Shown: in pieces, positions 44,400 to 57,161 of the stretch
Layout: each line of letters begins with the position of its first letter
Position numbering within the stretch: position 1 is the first letter of the stretch
Assembly: GCA_003952965.2 (NCBI GenBank)
Contig: CM025850.1
Coordinates: 5,878,125-5,942,124, forward strand
From: Morella rubra
Lineage: Eukaryota; Streptophyta; Magnoliopsida; Fagales; Myricaceae
DNA length: 64,000 bases
Direction of reading: 5' to 3'
Notes under the pieces: generated by a model
The model's input: the letters and a program-made list of their open reading frames with translations, nothing else
Told to the model about the DNA's origin: nothing
Database searches by the model: none
Position numbers and translations under genes: made by a program

Positions 44400-45310
44400 G
44401 CTTTTGCTCCCCCAAAAGAACTCAACTGCTGCATGCCTGCAGTGTTATTGGCCGCTTAAATTTGCTATTTTTCTCCAAACTACCATACTTATTATTTTTC
44501 TATTGGAAAGTTTTATACTTTTGATTGTTTCTTGGTCTTTCCTCTGAACATGAAAGAACCTTGGGCAGTTAATTCTCAAGGTGCACCTATCCCTTCAAGG
44601 AGCTTAACTATAAGATGCAGAACCTTTTGTCGATCGTCTTGTTTTTCATTTGGGCTGCATGGCAAAATTTGTCTCTTTCTTGCATAGTTGACAGTGTCAA
44701 TTCGCAGACCCAAAAAAATAAAAATAAAAAAGTAGTGTCCATGAATCACATCATCATTTGCCAAGTTCTAGCTAGAGTCCCAAATTTTGTTTTTCTCTAC
44801 AAGCAATTTTGATTTAGATTCAAGGAATCATCTCCCGAAGATGACAAAGACAAATTGTTATTTAAAGAGTAAGTGAACTGCACTCTTCCTACTCTAAAGA
44901 GTCATTAACCCGAAAACTCCTTGCTATTTTAAGTATTTTTTATACACATTTTTTTATTCATCATTAGGCCACTAGTACTCAGAAAAGTAGCAGATTGTGA
45001 AAAAAGAAATTAACTATCAACTAAGGGATTAGATATCTTATTAAGCATGCTCTTATGACCACGCCAAGTTGAGTTTCCTTTATGGAAATTCAAGAAGAAG
45101 AAAAAATAAATTAAAATGGAAACGTTGACGTTTGAGAGACTGATCTGTTCATCAGCAATTATGCAGGAAGGACATGATCACATGCCCCAAGCTTCCTTTT
45201 ATTTGTATTATTTGTTGTCGAGCTCTTTGCCCAATATTGGGTCGACCGATAAAATTTCTATGTTTTTCAAATTCAATTGAAATATAACGGTAAATCTGCA
45301 GAGCTCTATT

Positions 45311-45341
<31 letters not shown>

Positions 45342-45605
45342 GACCAAATAAGTAGCGCATTTCATAAAGTAGTCAATTTCAATGCCTAAACCCATACAAA
45401 TCAGTCTGATTTGACACCGTCGTAAATTAGTTCACCATATCGTATCGAGCCCACAACGTCCTTGAAAACGACGCCGCATTGATGCGCAATTGAATTCGCC
45501 CAAGCGCCAAAACTGTTCATAGGAAAGGGAATAAAACCATTCTCTCCCTTCACTCTTCAACTCCCTTTATCAAAACAGGCAGTCTCTGCAGCAAGTTTTC
45601 GAAAA
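44400..45605. other. intergenic region between the RIN4-like gene and EHD1
   Basis: Holds the 3' flank of the RIN4-like gene and the EHD1 promoter. No other gene seen. A 12-T/22-G homopolymer pair lies at 45309-45342. Confidence 0.6.
45309..45342. repeat. adjacent homopolymers T(12)G(22)
   Basis: Twelve T followed directly by 22 G, about 265 bp upstream of the EHD1 start codon. A G-run this long is rare in plant DNA. Confidence 0.95.
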
Positions 45606-48600
45606 ATGGAGATAGGATCTGGTCCGCTTGGTTCGTGCTCCAAAGAGCACCAGAAGATCTACCAGGAATGGTTCAACCTTGCCGATTCAGGTACGTTTCT
45701 TCGCGCTCGTTTCTTAATCATTAACCGCATTGGTTCAATCGAGTTACGGACATTTTTGCTTGTATCTTTTTCCGCTAGATCGAGATGGCCGTATTACTGG
45801 AAACGACGCCACTAAGTTCTTCGCCATGTCGAAGCTCTCTCGAACGGAACTCAAGCAGGTCTTCAGTTTTGTGCTGTGTTTTGCTTTCCATTTCTTGTAG
45901 CAGTTTATCTGTCTCTAGTTTTATGGATTGATTTGAGGCATGTTTATGGATGTGTACCATGGAAATTCGTAGTACCATTTATCATTGTGCATTGAAAATA
46001 CTCGTCGACGCGCACTTATAGAAAGTGACAGATTTCACGTACGCTTTCTGTAACGGAGTTTAGATCCTGTAGGGCGTGAGTAAGCGATGATCGCGTTGTT
46101 CTATGACACATGTTCCGTTGTTGATGTTCGAGCGATGATGGTTTGTTCCATTTTAATACATCTATTCTAGTGTTTTGAATAATTCCAGCCATTTTTATGT
46201 GGTTTGTCTTGAATTTACGATTTTGTACGCAATGAATTTCCAATTAAATCCGAGTGGAAGTGATTGTTCAGAACTCACAGTTAGTCCTTATTTGTCTCCT
46301 AAGGTTTGGGCGATGGCAGATTCTAAACGACAAGGATTTTTAGGTTTGACGGAATTCATCACTGCCATGCAGGTTGTATATTGAACTCACCGCTTTGTGA
46401 ATTCATGTAATGAACCCTTTACTATTATCTAACTATTGTAATGTACAGCTAGTTTCCCTGGCACAAGCAGGACATGAATTGACCCCGGATATCATCAAAC
46501 ATGCAGGCAAGTAGAACTCTACGTTTTATGCTAGCTTTGCTTTTTCTCGTATGTGTAGGAGTGAGAACAATGGTAAAGAGTACTTGAACTGGAATTTTTT
46601 CTTATCAGTGCAAAAAAAACCATAGTTAGTGGGGTTATTTCTTGAATTTATGATAGTTAGTGTGGAATTTGTGTTATTCAGAGTTAAAAGTCGTGCAGCA
46701 TAAACATATACCTTAACTTGGAAGCGGATGAGCAAGGTTAAAATTAGACTATAGATTTGCTACTCACAACATTGTTAAACCTTCTATCTAGCATGAGATG
46801 GGAGAAATGGCTGTCCTTATAACTCTAAAAACCCTAGAAATCAATTTTTGACATCATAACCCTACATAGACTAAAAGCTTTGATAAGTAAACAAAGATGT
46901 AAGGAATTTGTGGAACATCACTTTTTAGTATCATGATGTATATGTGTGAGTAGAGGCCAAGAACTATAAAATCGGGCTATCTGTAGCTTAGAATATGCAT
47001 GCAGTATGGCATTCATGTGTTGCTATATTGGCATCACTTGATTCTCTAAAGTTGATCCTCAGGTTGTTCCTAATGAGCTCTTTTTAAACATCTGTTTAAA
47101 TGTTACACTTCAAATGCTATATGAAGGATGTTTTATCTTGAAATCTAATCGTTCAAGCCAGGTTGATGCAATTTCTTTCTATAATGCAGCTGACAGTGAG
47201 GATATTAAGACCCCATCGATGGAAGGGTTGGATGGTTTAGTTGCTGTAAGCAGTATTCTGTTTCTTCCTTAGTACTGTAGAGTTGAGACTATTAATTCCA
47301 TTGATCTTTTTTCTTGTTTCTGTTTCCTCAGAAAACCAAGGCGTTGACAATAAATAGCCACCCTGAACTAAATGGTTCGTTGAATTTCCAAATCTTCCAA
47401 TGTTATGAGAGACAATGTTTAAGTGGACTTTTATTATGTTACTTTATTGGTTTGATGTAGGAAGCGTGCAGCCTCAACCACCACCATCAACTCAATGGTT
47501 TGGTTCAAAATCAGCAAAGAAAGTAGGATCTTCCTTCCATATACCACTGAGAGTTCCTCTCTCTAATCTTGGTTGACATGCTTCACGCTCTTTTGTGAAT
47601 CTTTTTCGAGTTGTCATCTTTGTTTTATCAAAAGACAGATTATAGGTGCATTCTTCGTGTATACTTTTGGTACAAATCCGCCATTAAAAAGTATTCAGCT
47701 CAATTTCTCAATCAATAACTTTTTTATTGAACTAGTTCACTTTTCCTAGAGTTCTCCACATGCCTCTTCATTTGCTGAAGAGGCCTCTGAGGCTTACTTT
47801 TAACTCTCTGTCTCTCTCTCTTTCTGTCTGTCTATATTCATGAAGATTGGTCCTGTGAGCAGTTGAAAGACTTTTTGTGGTAAAAAGTGGAATTTCCCAT
47901 TAAGTGATGCACAAAATACTTTGGTTGACGAATTCAAAGTTAGACAACTTGACAGTGGACAAGCTCTTTTTCATTTGTTAGGGGTGCCTCATTCTGTACA
48001 AGTTGTTCACCATGAATTTGATTTATCTCTGTTCTTTATGATGGGGTTTTGTTTTTAGCCTATGCTCAGTTAAAGTTAGAAACTGTTAAAAGATTTGCAA
48101 AGCTATTTTGTGTCTTGCTTGTCATGCATGGACAAGATCTGAACAGATGACGATCGGACAGATTCTAAAGGAACTTTGAATATTTTAGGACTTGTGAGGA
48201 TGGTTGCTTTCCCATGCAAATGTGATTATTACTAACTCATTACCCTATAGTATTGATGTGTTTACCAAGTAGTGGCTACTCCATTTTTCATTGTCTTTAG
48301 GCCAAATTATTGGTAGGAAGTCAATGATCCATACTTCTGATGGTTGAGATTCTTTTCTTCAATTTTTTTTTCCTCTGCTGCTTAACTCTCTTTTCTCTCG
48401 GGCAATATATTCTTGAATGTACATGGTAGACTTGTTTTAGTGGATTTTTCATTTTTGGTTGTTACCTGATGTGTTTGCTACTATTCCTCTTTTGCTCAGC
48501 TTTCTCCCAGTGCAGTCACTTCAATTGTTGACGGCTTGAAGAGATTGTACATTGAAAAGCTAAAGCCATTGGAAGTTACCTACCGTTTTAATGACTTTGG

Positions 48601-51183
48601 GTCTCCACTGATGGTGAGTGGACTCCACTCTTTCTATTTTATTGAGCATCTTAATTAAATCTCTCCATAAAAGAGGTTGTGGTTTGGGAAATGAAGATAT
48701 TCTGCTCTTTCGAGCTTGCTGTTGACTCTGGGTTTCAAAGCTTACGTAACTTTGTGGGTTGATTATTATTTGTACTTTTGCAGACTAACAGTGATTTTGA
48801 TGCTAAACCCATGGTCATGCTTTTGGGTCAGTATTCGACAGGGAAAACCACATTTATAAAACATTTGCTAAGATGCAACTACCCAGGTTAGTTAAGTTGA
48901 TTAATTGCTGTTTGGTGCTTCTATCAAGATTGGATTGCATGATAATCTCCTGATTTATTGTACCCTTCTCTTTGAATAGGAGCTCACATTGGACCAGAGC
49001 CTACCACCGACAGATTTGTTGTTGTTATGGTATGACAAGTGATTTTCATTTTCCCACTCTATTTGTGAAAGCTACTTGAGTTTATATAGGCGACAGAAAT
49101 GTTTGGAATGCTCTGTGCATGAAAGAAACTGACACTAGTTTCATGTCTGTGTTTTTGGTGCAGTCTAATTTCTACAGTTACTATTAATGTATATATTTGG
49201 GATGTCAGTTCAATCAGTTCTCATTTCATCAAATATCTTAATCTGTTTTGGGAATTGCAACTTTTCCAAGTCCTGGACCTAGAGTTCTTCTCTCTGTCTT
49301 TCCCTTTGTTTTGTTCTGTCAAATCCCCTCCCCCAGAAAATTTTTCACAGCAGATTGTTTCTAATCAATAAGTTCCGCATTGTGTCTAGATTTTCAAATT
49401 AGTCGGTAGTTTTAAAACAGTGCTGTGCAACTATGTTTTGCACCCATTGAAAAGTAATAAAATCTGTTACTCGTCAGATTAGGGTGATATATCTGGAGTC
49501 TTGCCATACAAATGTCATGTGATTTGAAATAATTTCAGTTTTACTTCCGTGATGCAAGTTTAGTTCTGTCATATGTTGATGTTAGTAGCCAATAGCTCAT
49601 TATGATCATGACTTCAGTCTGGACCCGATGAGAGAAGTATTCCTGGGAACACTATGGCTGTTAATGCGGAGATGCCATTTAGTGGGTTGACGACGTTTGG
49701 TGGAGCATTCTTATCAAAATTTGAGTGTTCTCAAATGCCTCATCCTGTGAGTTATAAACTTGCAACTGACTCTATATAACCTTTCTAAGTAATAGTTGTC
49801 CATATTCACTTAGCTTCAAAAAACCAGGCTAATCTTTTTCCCTTGTGCTTATAGCTATTAGATCAAATTACATTTGTGGACACTCCTGGAGTTCTATCTG
49901 GAGAAAAGCAACGGACTCAAAGGAGTTACGATTTCACCGGTGTTATATCATGGTTTGCAGCAAAATGTGATCTCATTCTTCTTCTGTTTGACCCCCATAA
50001 GCTGGATATCAGTGATGAGTTCAAGCGTGTCATTGCATCTCTACGCGGTCACGATGACAAGATACGTGTAGTCCTTAATAAAGCAGACCAAGTTGACACC
50101 CAACAGGTCAGATTTGTAGCTACTAGCGTTTTGTTTTCTCCTTCTGCGTGCATAACTTTTCTTTTATTGATGGCATCATTTGAAAAATAAAACATTACCT
50201 AACCCTATATTTTGATATATTTGATTAGCTGATGAGAGTTTATGGAGCGTTGATGTGGTCACTTGGGAAAGTTCTGAATACTCCAGAGGTTGTGCGTGTT
50301 TACATTGGGTAGGTTATTTATTTCATCTATGGGAGTCGTTGGATAATTATGTTTTTGAATAAAGAGACTGGTCATTCTCTCCATAGTTCAGAATGTGATT
50401 TTCACATAGCCATGCAACTTAAGTGTTCCCTGTTGAAATGAGATGTAAATATTTGTGTCATGTTGACGCTATCAAACGTTCTAGGCATGGTGTGTTTTAG
50501 CAACCAACGGACTTCTTTCCCTCCTGTTCTTCAGTCCATGATAATTGGGGGGAAAAACATTTCCTTTCATGATCGAACACATAATTGCAAAAAAAATTGT
50601 GCTAAAATGGGATCATCGTTTCCATTGTTAATTTGACTTGTTTGATTAATTCTAATTTATGTTTCACTAGCTTTTGTTTGTCTTGATCCTAGTAAAGCAA
50701 CTAATTGCGGTGTCACAGTTTGACCTTTCACTTCAGATCATGTCTTATATGCTGACTTAATATCTTTCTCCTTTTCTCTGCAGCTCATTTAATGACAAGC
50801 CTGTTGATGAGACAGTAGTGGGTCCTATAGGCCGGGATCTTTTTCTGAAAGAACAGGATGATCTGCTATCAGATTTGATTGATATTCCAAAGAAGGCTTG
50901 TGATCGCCGAGTATGCTTAGCATATCCCTTTTTGCTTTAATCAATTTGACGTTCATATGTATATTGCTTGTGTTTATATGTTCCTCTATTTTCAGAATTA
51001 CTTGCTTTTAGTTAACTAGTGTAATTGTGGATATTGTACAGATCAATGAATTTGTAAAACGAGCTAGAGCTGCGAAGATTCATGCCTACATAATTAGCCA
51101 TCTTAAGAAGGAGATGCCTTCCATGATGGGCAAAGCTAAGACTCAACTACGACTTATTGATAACCTGGAAGACGAATTCGGAA

Positions 51184-51225
<42 letters not shown>

Positions 51226-51444
51226 CAGTCATGCAAACTTATGATTGTGGTTAAACAGGTCCAGAGGGAGTTCCATCTTCCACCGGGTGACTTCCCCAAT
51301 GTCGAGCACTTTAAGGAGGTCTTGAATGGTTACAACATCGACAAATTTGAGAAATTGAAGCCCAAAATGATTCAAGCTGTAGATGATATGCTTGGATACG
51401 AAATTCCAGAGCTCCTGAAGAATTTCAGAAATCCTTACGAATAA
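45606..51444 (+). CDS. EHD1: EH-domain GTPase, EHD1-like
   Basis: Sixteen exons: 45606-45690, 45779-45858, 46304-46372, 46449-46506, 47190-47245, 47332-47374, 47461-47522, 48500-48613, 48784-48886, 48980-49029, 49618-49746, 49855-50106, 50229-50308, 50784-50910, 51042-51185, 51259-51444. The sum is 1638 bp, 545 aa, the length I recall for Arabidopsis EHD1. The N-terminal EH domain has an EF-hand loop (DRDGRITGNDAT, 29-40). The dynamin-type GTPase domain shows GQYSTGKT (204-211), TTDRF (232-236), DTPG (292-295) and NKAD (358-361). The C-terminal helical part ends NFRNPYE. Plants carry the EH domain at the N-terminus, unlike animal EHDs. The family remodels membranes in endocytosis and recycling. 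Intron 4 is GC-AG; intron 15 starts with a (TC)n run. No sign of damage. Confidence 0.96.
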
Positions 51445-51887
51445 GTATATCGCTACTAAAGCTTGGGAGGCGAAATAGTATTTACTTGTTACAAGTTATC
51501 TAGAAAGTTAGTGGCGGATCATAAGTTCTATCTTCCTTTTTTTTTTCTTTTCCGTGTGTATTGTGTCTTAAAGCTTTTGAGACGGGCATGCTTAGATGCA
51601 TCTTCGGTTTTTGGTTTACATGGGCAGTTCTCTTCTAGAATGGTCAGTAACGGAAAGTGACCGGCCATGGGATTGAAGTTGGGACAGGTTTATAGTGGCA
51701 GGCCTCTGCTCGAAATCATAACCTGAACGTATTCATCGTCTTAAGTTCAGTATCATCTTCCGTTTACGTACCACGAGTTGTAATTTCCTAAACAAATAGT
51801 CAGCATTGGCTTGGGGGATGGAGATAGGTTGTATTCAGATACGAGAGTGCTACAGCCGTAGTCCTTTTTACCGCTTTCTTTTCTTTC

Positions 51888-51893
51888 AATAAA
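51888..51893 (+). terminator. poly(A) signal candidate of EHD1
   Basis: aataaa about 445 bp after the stop codon, in a T/A-rich context. Confidence 0.5.
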
Positions 51894-51899
51894 TGAATA

Positions 51900-52564
51900 A
51901 AGACAAAGATCAGAAGAATCTTTGGAAATTATTTTCTTTTACGCTATACAATATAGCAACAACCCTGACACGGTCGATTATACACAATACCAAATGTCAT
52001 TAAAAAAAAAAAACTAATACACGTAAGTGGAAAAAATTGATGAACTCGATTGAGACACGCGACCCTACTGTAGTACCATTTAGCCCTGTTTTGTCTCATA
52101 TGGGCAGTCTATAATTCAATAGGAATCACTTTCTTCTTATCGATCCAAAGGAAATCCCTATTGTCCAGTTTCTTGGGTAAATCGGATTTAGGAGCGTATT
52201 CCATCAGACTTACTGCAACATTCGAGTAGGTAACTTGCATATATAGCAGGTTCCAAGCGAAGAATGCGGCTTCGATTTCGTCACCAACTGCAGCAAACTA
52301 GACAGCGGAGAAAAGATAAACCTCGCGGGTCTCACCTGCACTGAATATCGTGGGTCCCACTTCCAACAATCCAAATTTATCATCCCCACGCCAGTAATAT
52401 CGGGTGGGAGTTGCCCGAATTGAGTTGTATAAAATACTTGCACGGAGGCAAAGCTTGGGCCGACTGCGTTGTCCCTCTTGCTAACGAGGTTGCTCTCATT
52501 TCTGCTTTCTGAGCTAAAGGCTGATTGAACTCGGTGCCCAATTTTCACTCATTAGATTGATCAG
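51900..52564. other. intergenic, IBR1 promoter and 5' leader
   Basis: No gene seen. The minus-strand open frames here have no family features. Confidence 0.55.
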
Positions 52565-54620
52565 ATGGACAAGACAATTCCCAAGAGATTTGAAGGGAAG
52601 GTGGCGATCGTGACGGCTTCGACACAGGGCATCGGCTTCGGCATAGCTGAGCGGCTCGGGTTGGAAGGTGCCTCTGTCGTGGTCTCCTCTCGCAGACAGG
52701 TTCGTGGGTGCGTCGAATTTCTGGTTGATGGTTTCGTGTTTTCGTATAATTTTCGCTTTACTACATCCGGGATTTCTCAATTCCAGTCAAATTTTATTTC
52801 GTTTTCTACCTTTTGTTTGATTGCGTTGTGCGGCCCACATACTGCACTTGTTTTTTATTCCATTTAGTCAAAATGCTTAGCTTAGCTATTGAGTATTTTT
52901 TAAAAATTGGGTGATCGATAAGGATAGGTATCACAGTTTGATAAATTTTGATTGATGTGTTGACGGATGCGGTGAAATCAGTGCAGTTTGGGTATGTTCG
53001 AGTTTTTGGTATTGTCATCTTTGAGGAACTCATAGGAGGTTTTCTGTATGTAGATAAGGTTCCTGTTGTTTTCGTATTATATAATGTTTGTGCACGGTGA
53101 AATTGTTGCAGAAAAATGTAGACGAGGCGGTGGAAAAACTCAGAGCTCGAGGAATCGAAGTGTTGGGTGTTGTTTGTCATGTGTCAAATGCCCAACAAAG
53201 GAAGAACCTCATAGACAAGACTGTTCAGGTGAGAAATGGAAAAAGAATACTGATCTTTGTACCAATCACCACCAAAATGTATTTAACTATCAGAATCTTG
53301 GAAAGTGTTCATTTAGCTTCGGTACAGAGATAAAAGGCTTAAGTTGATGTTTTGCTTATGGTCTTGGCTTTGGAAATCGGAAAAGTTCAACTGCTGGACT
53401 TGATTAGTTTTCTGAATCGCTTTTGTTTAACAATTAGCGGGTAATGGGTAGGCTAAACTCATCTTAATGCATAGTAATTAACCATCCTTTCTAGAGGGGG
53501 AACAAAAATAATCATCCCCTAGCAGGCAGTACTTTCTTGTTTCTTCAGTCTGTATTGCCGGTTATACGCTTACTTACCTTTGGAGGTCCTGGATTCGTGT
53601 TTTATGTAAGAATATCTGTTTTACTGGTGCAGAAATATGGAAAAATAGATGTGGTCGTATCCAATGCTGCTGCTAATCCATCTGTTGATGCCATTTTGGA
53701 AATGCAAGAATCTGTCCTGGACAAGCTATGGGAGATAAATGTCAAATCCTCCGTACTTATCTTACAGGTAATTTCTTGTAGGGAAGGTCTTCCTTTTAAG
53801 AGATAAGAATATCAGAATGCCATTGTGGGGCGAGGATGGCGCATCTCTACTGGATTCCTATGATATAGTTAGCATCAAAAGGTTTACCTATGTTTTTTTC
53901 TTATGGATCCTCTGTCAGTAATCCACAGTCCTTACTGACCTTGCCAACCTTACTCATAGACTGTAGTCACAGTTAGTTGATGTGGGTTGATAGATATGTG
54001 GCCATTTGAAACTCACTTCATCAATATTTGCAGGATGCAGCTCCTTACATGCACAAGGGCTCTTCAGTCATTATCATTTCTTCTATCACCGCCTACCAGC
54101 CTCCAGCTGCTATGGCTATGTATGGGGTGACTAAAACAGCACTTCTTGGTCTGACCAAGGTGTGACTTGGTTCTAAATCATGTTATGTTCATGTTTACCG
54201 AAGAACTTCGCTCGCCATTCATGAATATGTTCTTTTGTTCTTCTCATTATTTCTGTATCTTCATTTAGGCTCTTGCAGTCGAGATGGGCCCAAATACTCG
54301 TGTGAATTGCATTGCTCCTGGTTTTGTGCCAACACACTTCGCTGCATCCCTTATAGAAAATGATATTGCTGTAAGTATATATCCGTTCAAAGTTGCATGT
54401 CTCCACTTTGTGCACTTCCAAAGATCTTTTGCGTTGACCCCTGCAATAATCTGGGTTTGATCTATTGCAGAGGAGGGCGATGGAGGAGAAGACTTTACTT
54501 AACAGGCTTGGTACCACTCAAGACATGGCTGCTGCTGCTGCATTTTTGGCTTCTGACGATGCTTCTTATATAACAGGAGAAACTCTGGTGGTGGCAGGAG
54601 GGACGCCTTCTAGACTCTAG
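52565..54620 (+). CDS. IBR1: peroxisomal short-chain dehydrogenase/reductase, IBR1-like
   Basis: Six exons: 52565-52699, 53112-53228, 53633-53767, 54034-54159, 54269-54370, 54471-54620; 254 aa, every intron GT-AG and in phase 0. Classical SDR features: the nucleotide-binding TASTQGIGFGIA (17-28), SNAAANP (94-100), Asn120, Ser146, and the active-site pair Tyr159 and Lys163 in YGVTK. The C-terminus is SRL, a type 1 peroxisomal targeting signal. Length, motifs and SRL match Arabidopsis IBR1 (SDRA), which acts in peroxisomal conversion of indole-3-butyric acid to the auxin indole-3-acetic acid; animal DHRS4 has the same tail. It converges with the membrane-protein gene at 57162-60529, and its 3' end was duplicated downstream. 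Confidence 0.95.
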
Positions 54621-55764
54621 TTCCCTTCTGCACTCTACTTGCTCCATAATAATCCATTGATTTCATTAATAATTTTCAATGGGGTAATTGACGGCAATAA
54701 TTATAAATTATGTATTAATCTCTAAAGAAGCTCATCTCTTACAGATGACTTGGTCTAAATTTATTTTGCTCTATCTCGTCCTCTTGATTTTCCTTTATTT
54801 CATTCCAATTTATATGCATTCTTATACTTTCATCCATTGAAGTTTGGACCCCTGAATTCTTCAGATAAGTAAAAGTTTCTTCTGAATGCCGGTGGATTTA
54901 TAACCCCTTTCCTCAAGTGCCTGTCTCGTACACTTCAGCGTGAAGAATCTTTAAATATAAGGTTCAAACGGGAGGACGGAATACGATATCATGCTCTGTT
55001 AACGTTTAAATCCGTCGGAATTAGCTCAGGAGGAGAAAAGGGGCGTGGGGAAGGTGATAAATCAGAATGAGGAGCTTTATTGCACATGCCGTGAACAGAA
55101 GAATATGGACATAAACTGGATCCTCATAAACAATCCACACTAACAAATGAAAAACAGATTTGAAATCGAATTGTAAAATAATCGTACTGATTATCCTACT
55201 TTCCGCGGTAGAACTGGGAGTAGCAAACATTTTGAACCACTTAGGGCCGCTCAACGACTTATGTACATACCAAACCAGCAAAATCAAAATACGGCATCTT
55301 CCTGGCAACACATGTTCTAGCTTCTTGATAGGCAATATTCTTTTCTCTCATTATCTCCATTAGCATCTTACGGCAACACAACCTCGACCCCGAGGTAGAG
55401 ATCATTGACTATTATGTGATCTTCACCGTCTTGCTCCGCTTCTTCTGTGGTAATTAAATACACTTAACATTTGCACAGGAAAGAAACAGAGTGATCAGGC
55501 GGCGAGGCATATGTCCATCATTACTGCCCTTCCAAGATTCAGTCGTGACATCATCAAAGAAAGCTGAAATGCAAAACTTTTATACAGGAACCACATCTTG
55601 ATTATCATCTCCCGTCAGAATTAGACCTTCAATATAGGTGGGAAGGAGGCACTGGGTCCACTGACAGCCTGTTGAGACAGGCTCTGCTGGTGGAACAATC
55701 ATAACCACATTTTCATGGCGTCGGACAATCCCCATCACACTTATAGTGAATATACCTGATATGC
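54200..55764. repeat. convergent-gene junction duplication, unit 1
   Basis: Runs from IBR1 intron 4/exon 5 through its 3' flank into a copy of the last exon and 3' flank of the At1g16860-like gene. Unit 2 follows at 55765-57348. The part 54981 to 55764 is near-identical to 56578 onward at a constant offset of 1597, with small gaps. Confidence 0.8.
55570..55760 (-). pseudogene. copied last exon of the At1g16860-like gene
   Basis: The minus strand carries ISVMGIVRRHENVV, the PAEPVSTGCQW block and the stop after VVPV, the same as exon 4 of the gene at 57162-57348. The exon start is damaged: about 11 bp (ttcccttcttt) are missing, which removes KEGN and shifts the frame. No upstream exons are attached, so it is a non-functional duplicate. 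Confidence 0.8.
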
Positions 55765-55789
55765 TTTTGTCTTGCTTCTCATCATAAGA

Positions 55790-56130
55790 TTATCTGTATG
55801 TGCTGCGGGGAACAACTCCATACATTCGAGATAGGGCCCAGACTGATATTGAGCATTGCTCAGCTATGGTTAACATTGGCCAACTACACTTCGCTGCATC
55901 CAAATTATAGAAAATGATCTGATTGATGACTGTACTTTTATATCCGAACAAAGTGATGCATCTCCCACAGGTGCCTTCCAAAGATCTTGCTTGAGGCACT
56001 GGGGTTTGATCTGACAGCCTGGAGGGCGATGGACTCCTGCAAAATCAGGCAACCACTCAAGCATGGCTGCGGCTGCCTTTTCCTTATTGCTTCCTAACAG
56101 GAGAAACTCATGGCCAACGCCTTCTAGACT
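55790..56130 (+). pseudogene. IBR1 exon 5-6 relic, copy 1
   Basis: Recognisable pieces of IBR1 in order: gagatagggcccaga (exon 5), cacttcgctgcatcc, atagaaaatgat, an intron like the original, gagggcgatgga (exon 6), aacaggagaaactc and cgccttctagactctag. Many internal deletions of about 5-50 bp removed the rest. Not coding. Confidence 0.8.
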
Positions 56131-56364
56131 CTAGCCCTGCATAGGACTCATATGCTAATAATAATCCATTGCATTGCACCTGGGGTACCACACTAATACA
56201 TAGCATGTATTGACTCTAAAACATCACTCTTACAGATGACTTTGGTCGCCATTTTGCTCTCATTCGTGATTTTCCTTTATTTCATTCCAATTTATTCATG
56301 CATTCTGTATACTTTTCCTTGAAATATTCAACTGTCCGTGATAAGATAAAAGGGTTTCTACTGC

Positions 56365-56577
56365 CTTAGCCCACTCAAGACATATTTATGCTTCTTATAC
56401 CTCCTTCTAGACTCTAGTTCACTCTACTTGGGTCTCGTCAACAGATGACTCTAGCTCTATCTCGTGAATTTCATGCATTCTTATCTTTCATCCATTGAAG
56501 TTTGGACCCCTGAATTCTTCAGATAAGTAAAAGTTTCAAAGTGCCTGTCTCGTAGCGTGAAGAATCTTTAAGGTTCA
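56365..56577 (+). pseudogene. IBR1 exon 6 and 3' flank relic, copy 2
   Basis: A shorter second relic: actcaagacat, gcttcttata, ccttctagactctagttc, then 3'-flank pieces (catccattgaagtttggacc, ttcagataagtaaaagttt), each separated by deletions relative to 54515-54980. It leads directly into the near-identical block at 56578. Confidence 0.75.
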
Positions 56578-57161
56578 ATACGATATCATGCTCTGTTAAC
56601 GTTTAAATCCGTCGGAATTAGCTCAGGAGGAGAAAAGGGGCGTGGGGAAGGTGATAAATCAGAATGAGGAGCTTTATTGCACATGCCGTGAACAGAAGAA
56701 TATGGACATAAACTGGATCCTCATAAACAATCCACACTAACAAATGAAAAACAGATTTGAAATCGAATTGTAAAATAATCGTACTGATTATCCTACTTTC
56801 CGCGGTAGAACTGGGAGTAGCAAACATTTTGAACCACTTAGGGCCGCTCAACGACTTATGTACATACCAAACCAGCAAAATCAAAATACGGCATCTTCCT
56901 GGCAACACATGTTCTAGCTTCTTGATAGGCAATATTCTTTTCTCTCATTATCTCCATTAGCATCTTACGGCAACACAACCTTAGAGATGACTATTATGTG
57001 ATCTTCACCGTCTTGCTCCGCTTCTTCTGTGGTAATTAAATACACTTAACATTTGCACAGGAAAGAAACAGAGTGATCAGGCGGCGAGGCATATGTCCAT
57101 CATTACTGCCCTTCCAAGATTCAGTCGTGACATCATCAAAGAAAGCTGAAATGCAAAACTT

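Noticed and set aside
1-44400. CRISPR-like or phage-like systems
   Set aside because: The repeats are dispersed gene duplicates, transposon ends and simple repeats. The window is plant nuclear DNA with spliced genes.
55021-55335. Minus-strand 104-aa open frame present twice (also 56618-56932)
   Set aside because: It lies in the 3' flank of the membrane-protein gene and is identical only because the segment was duplicated.
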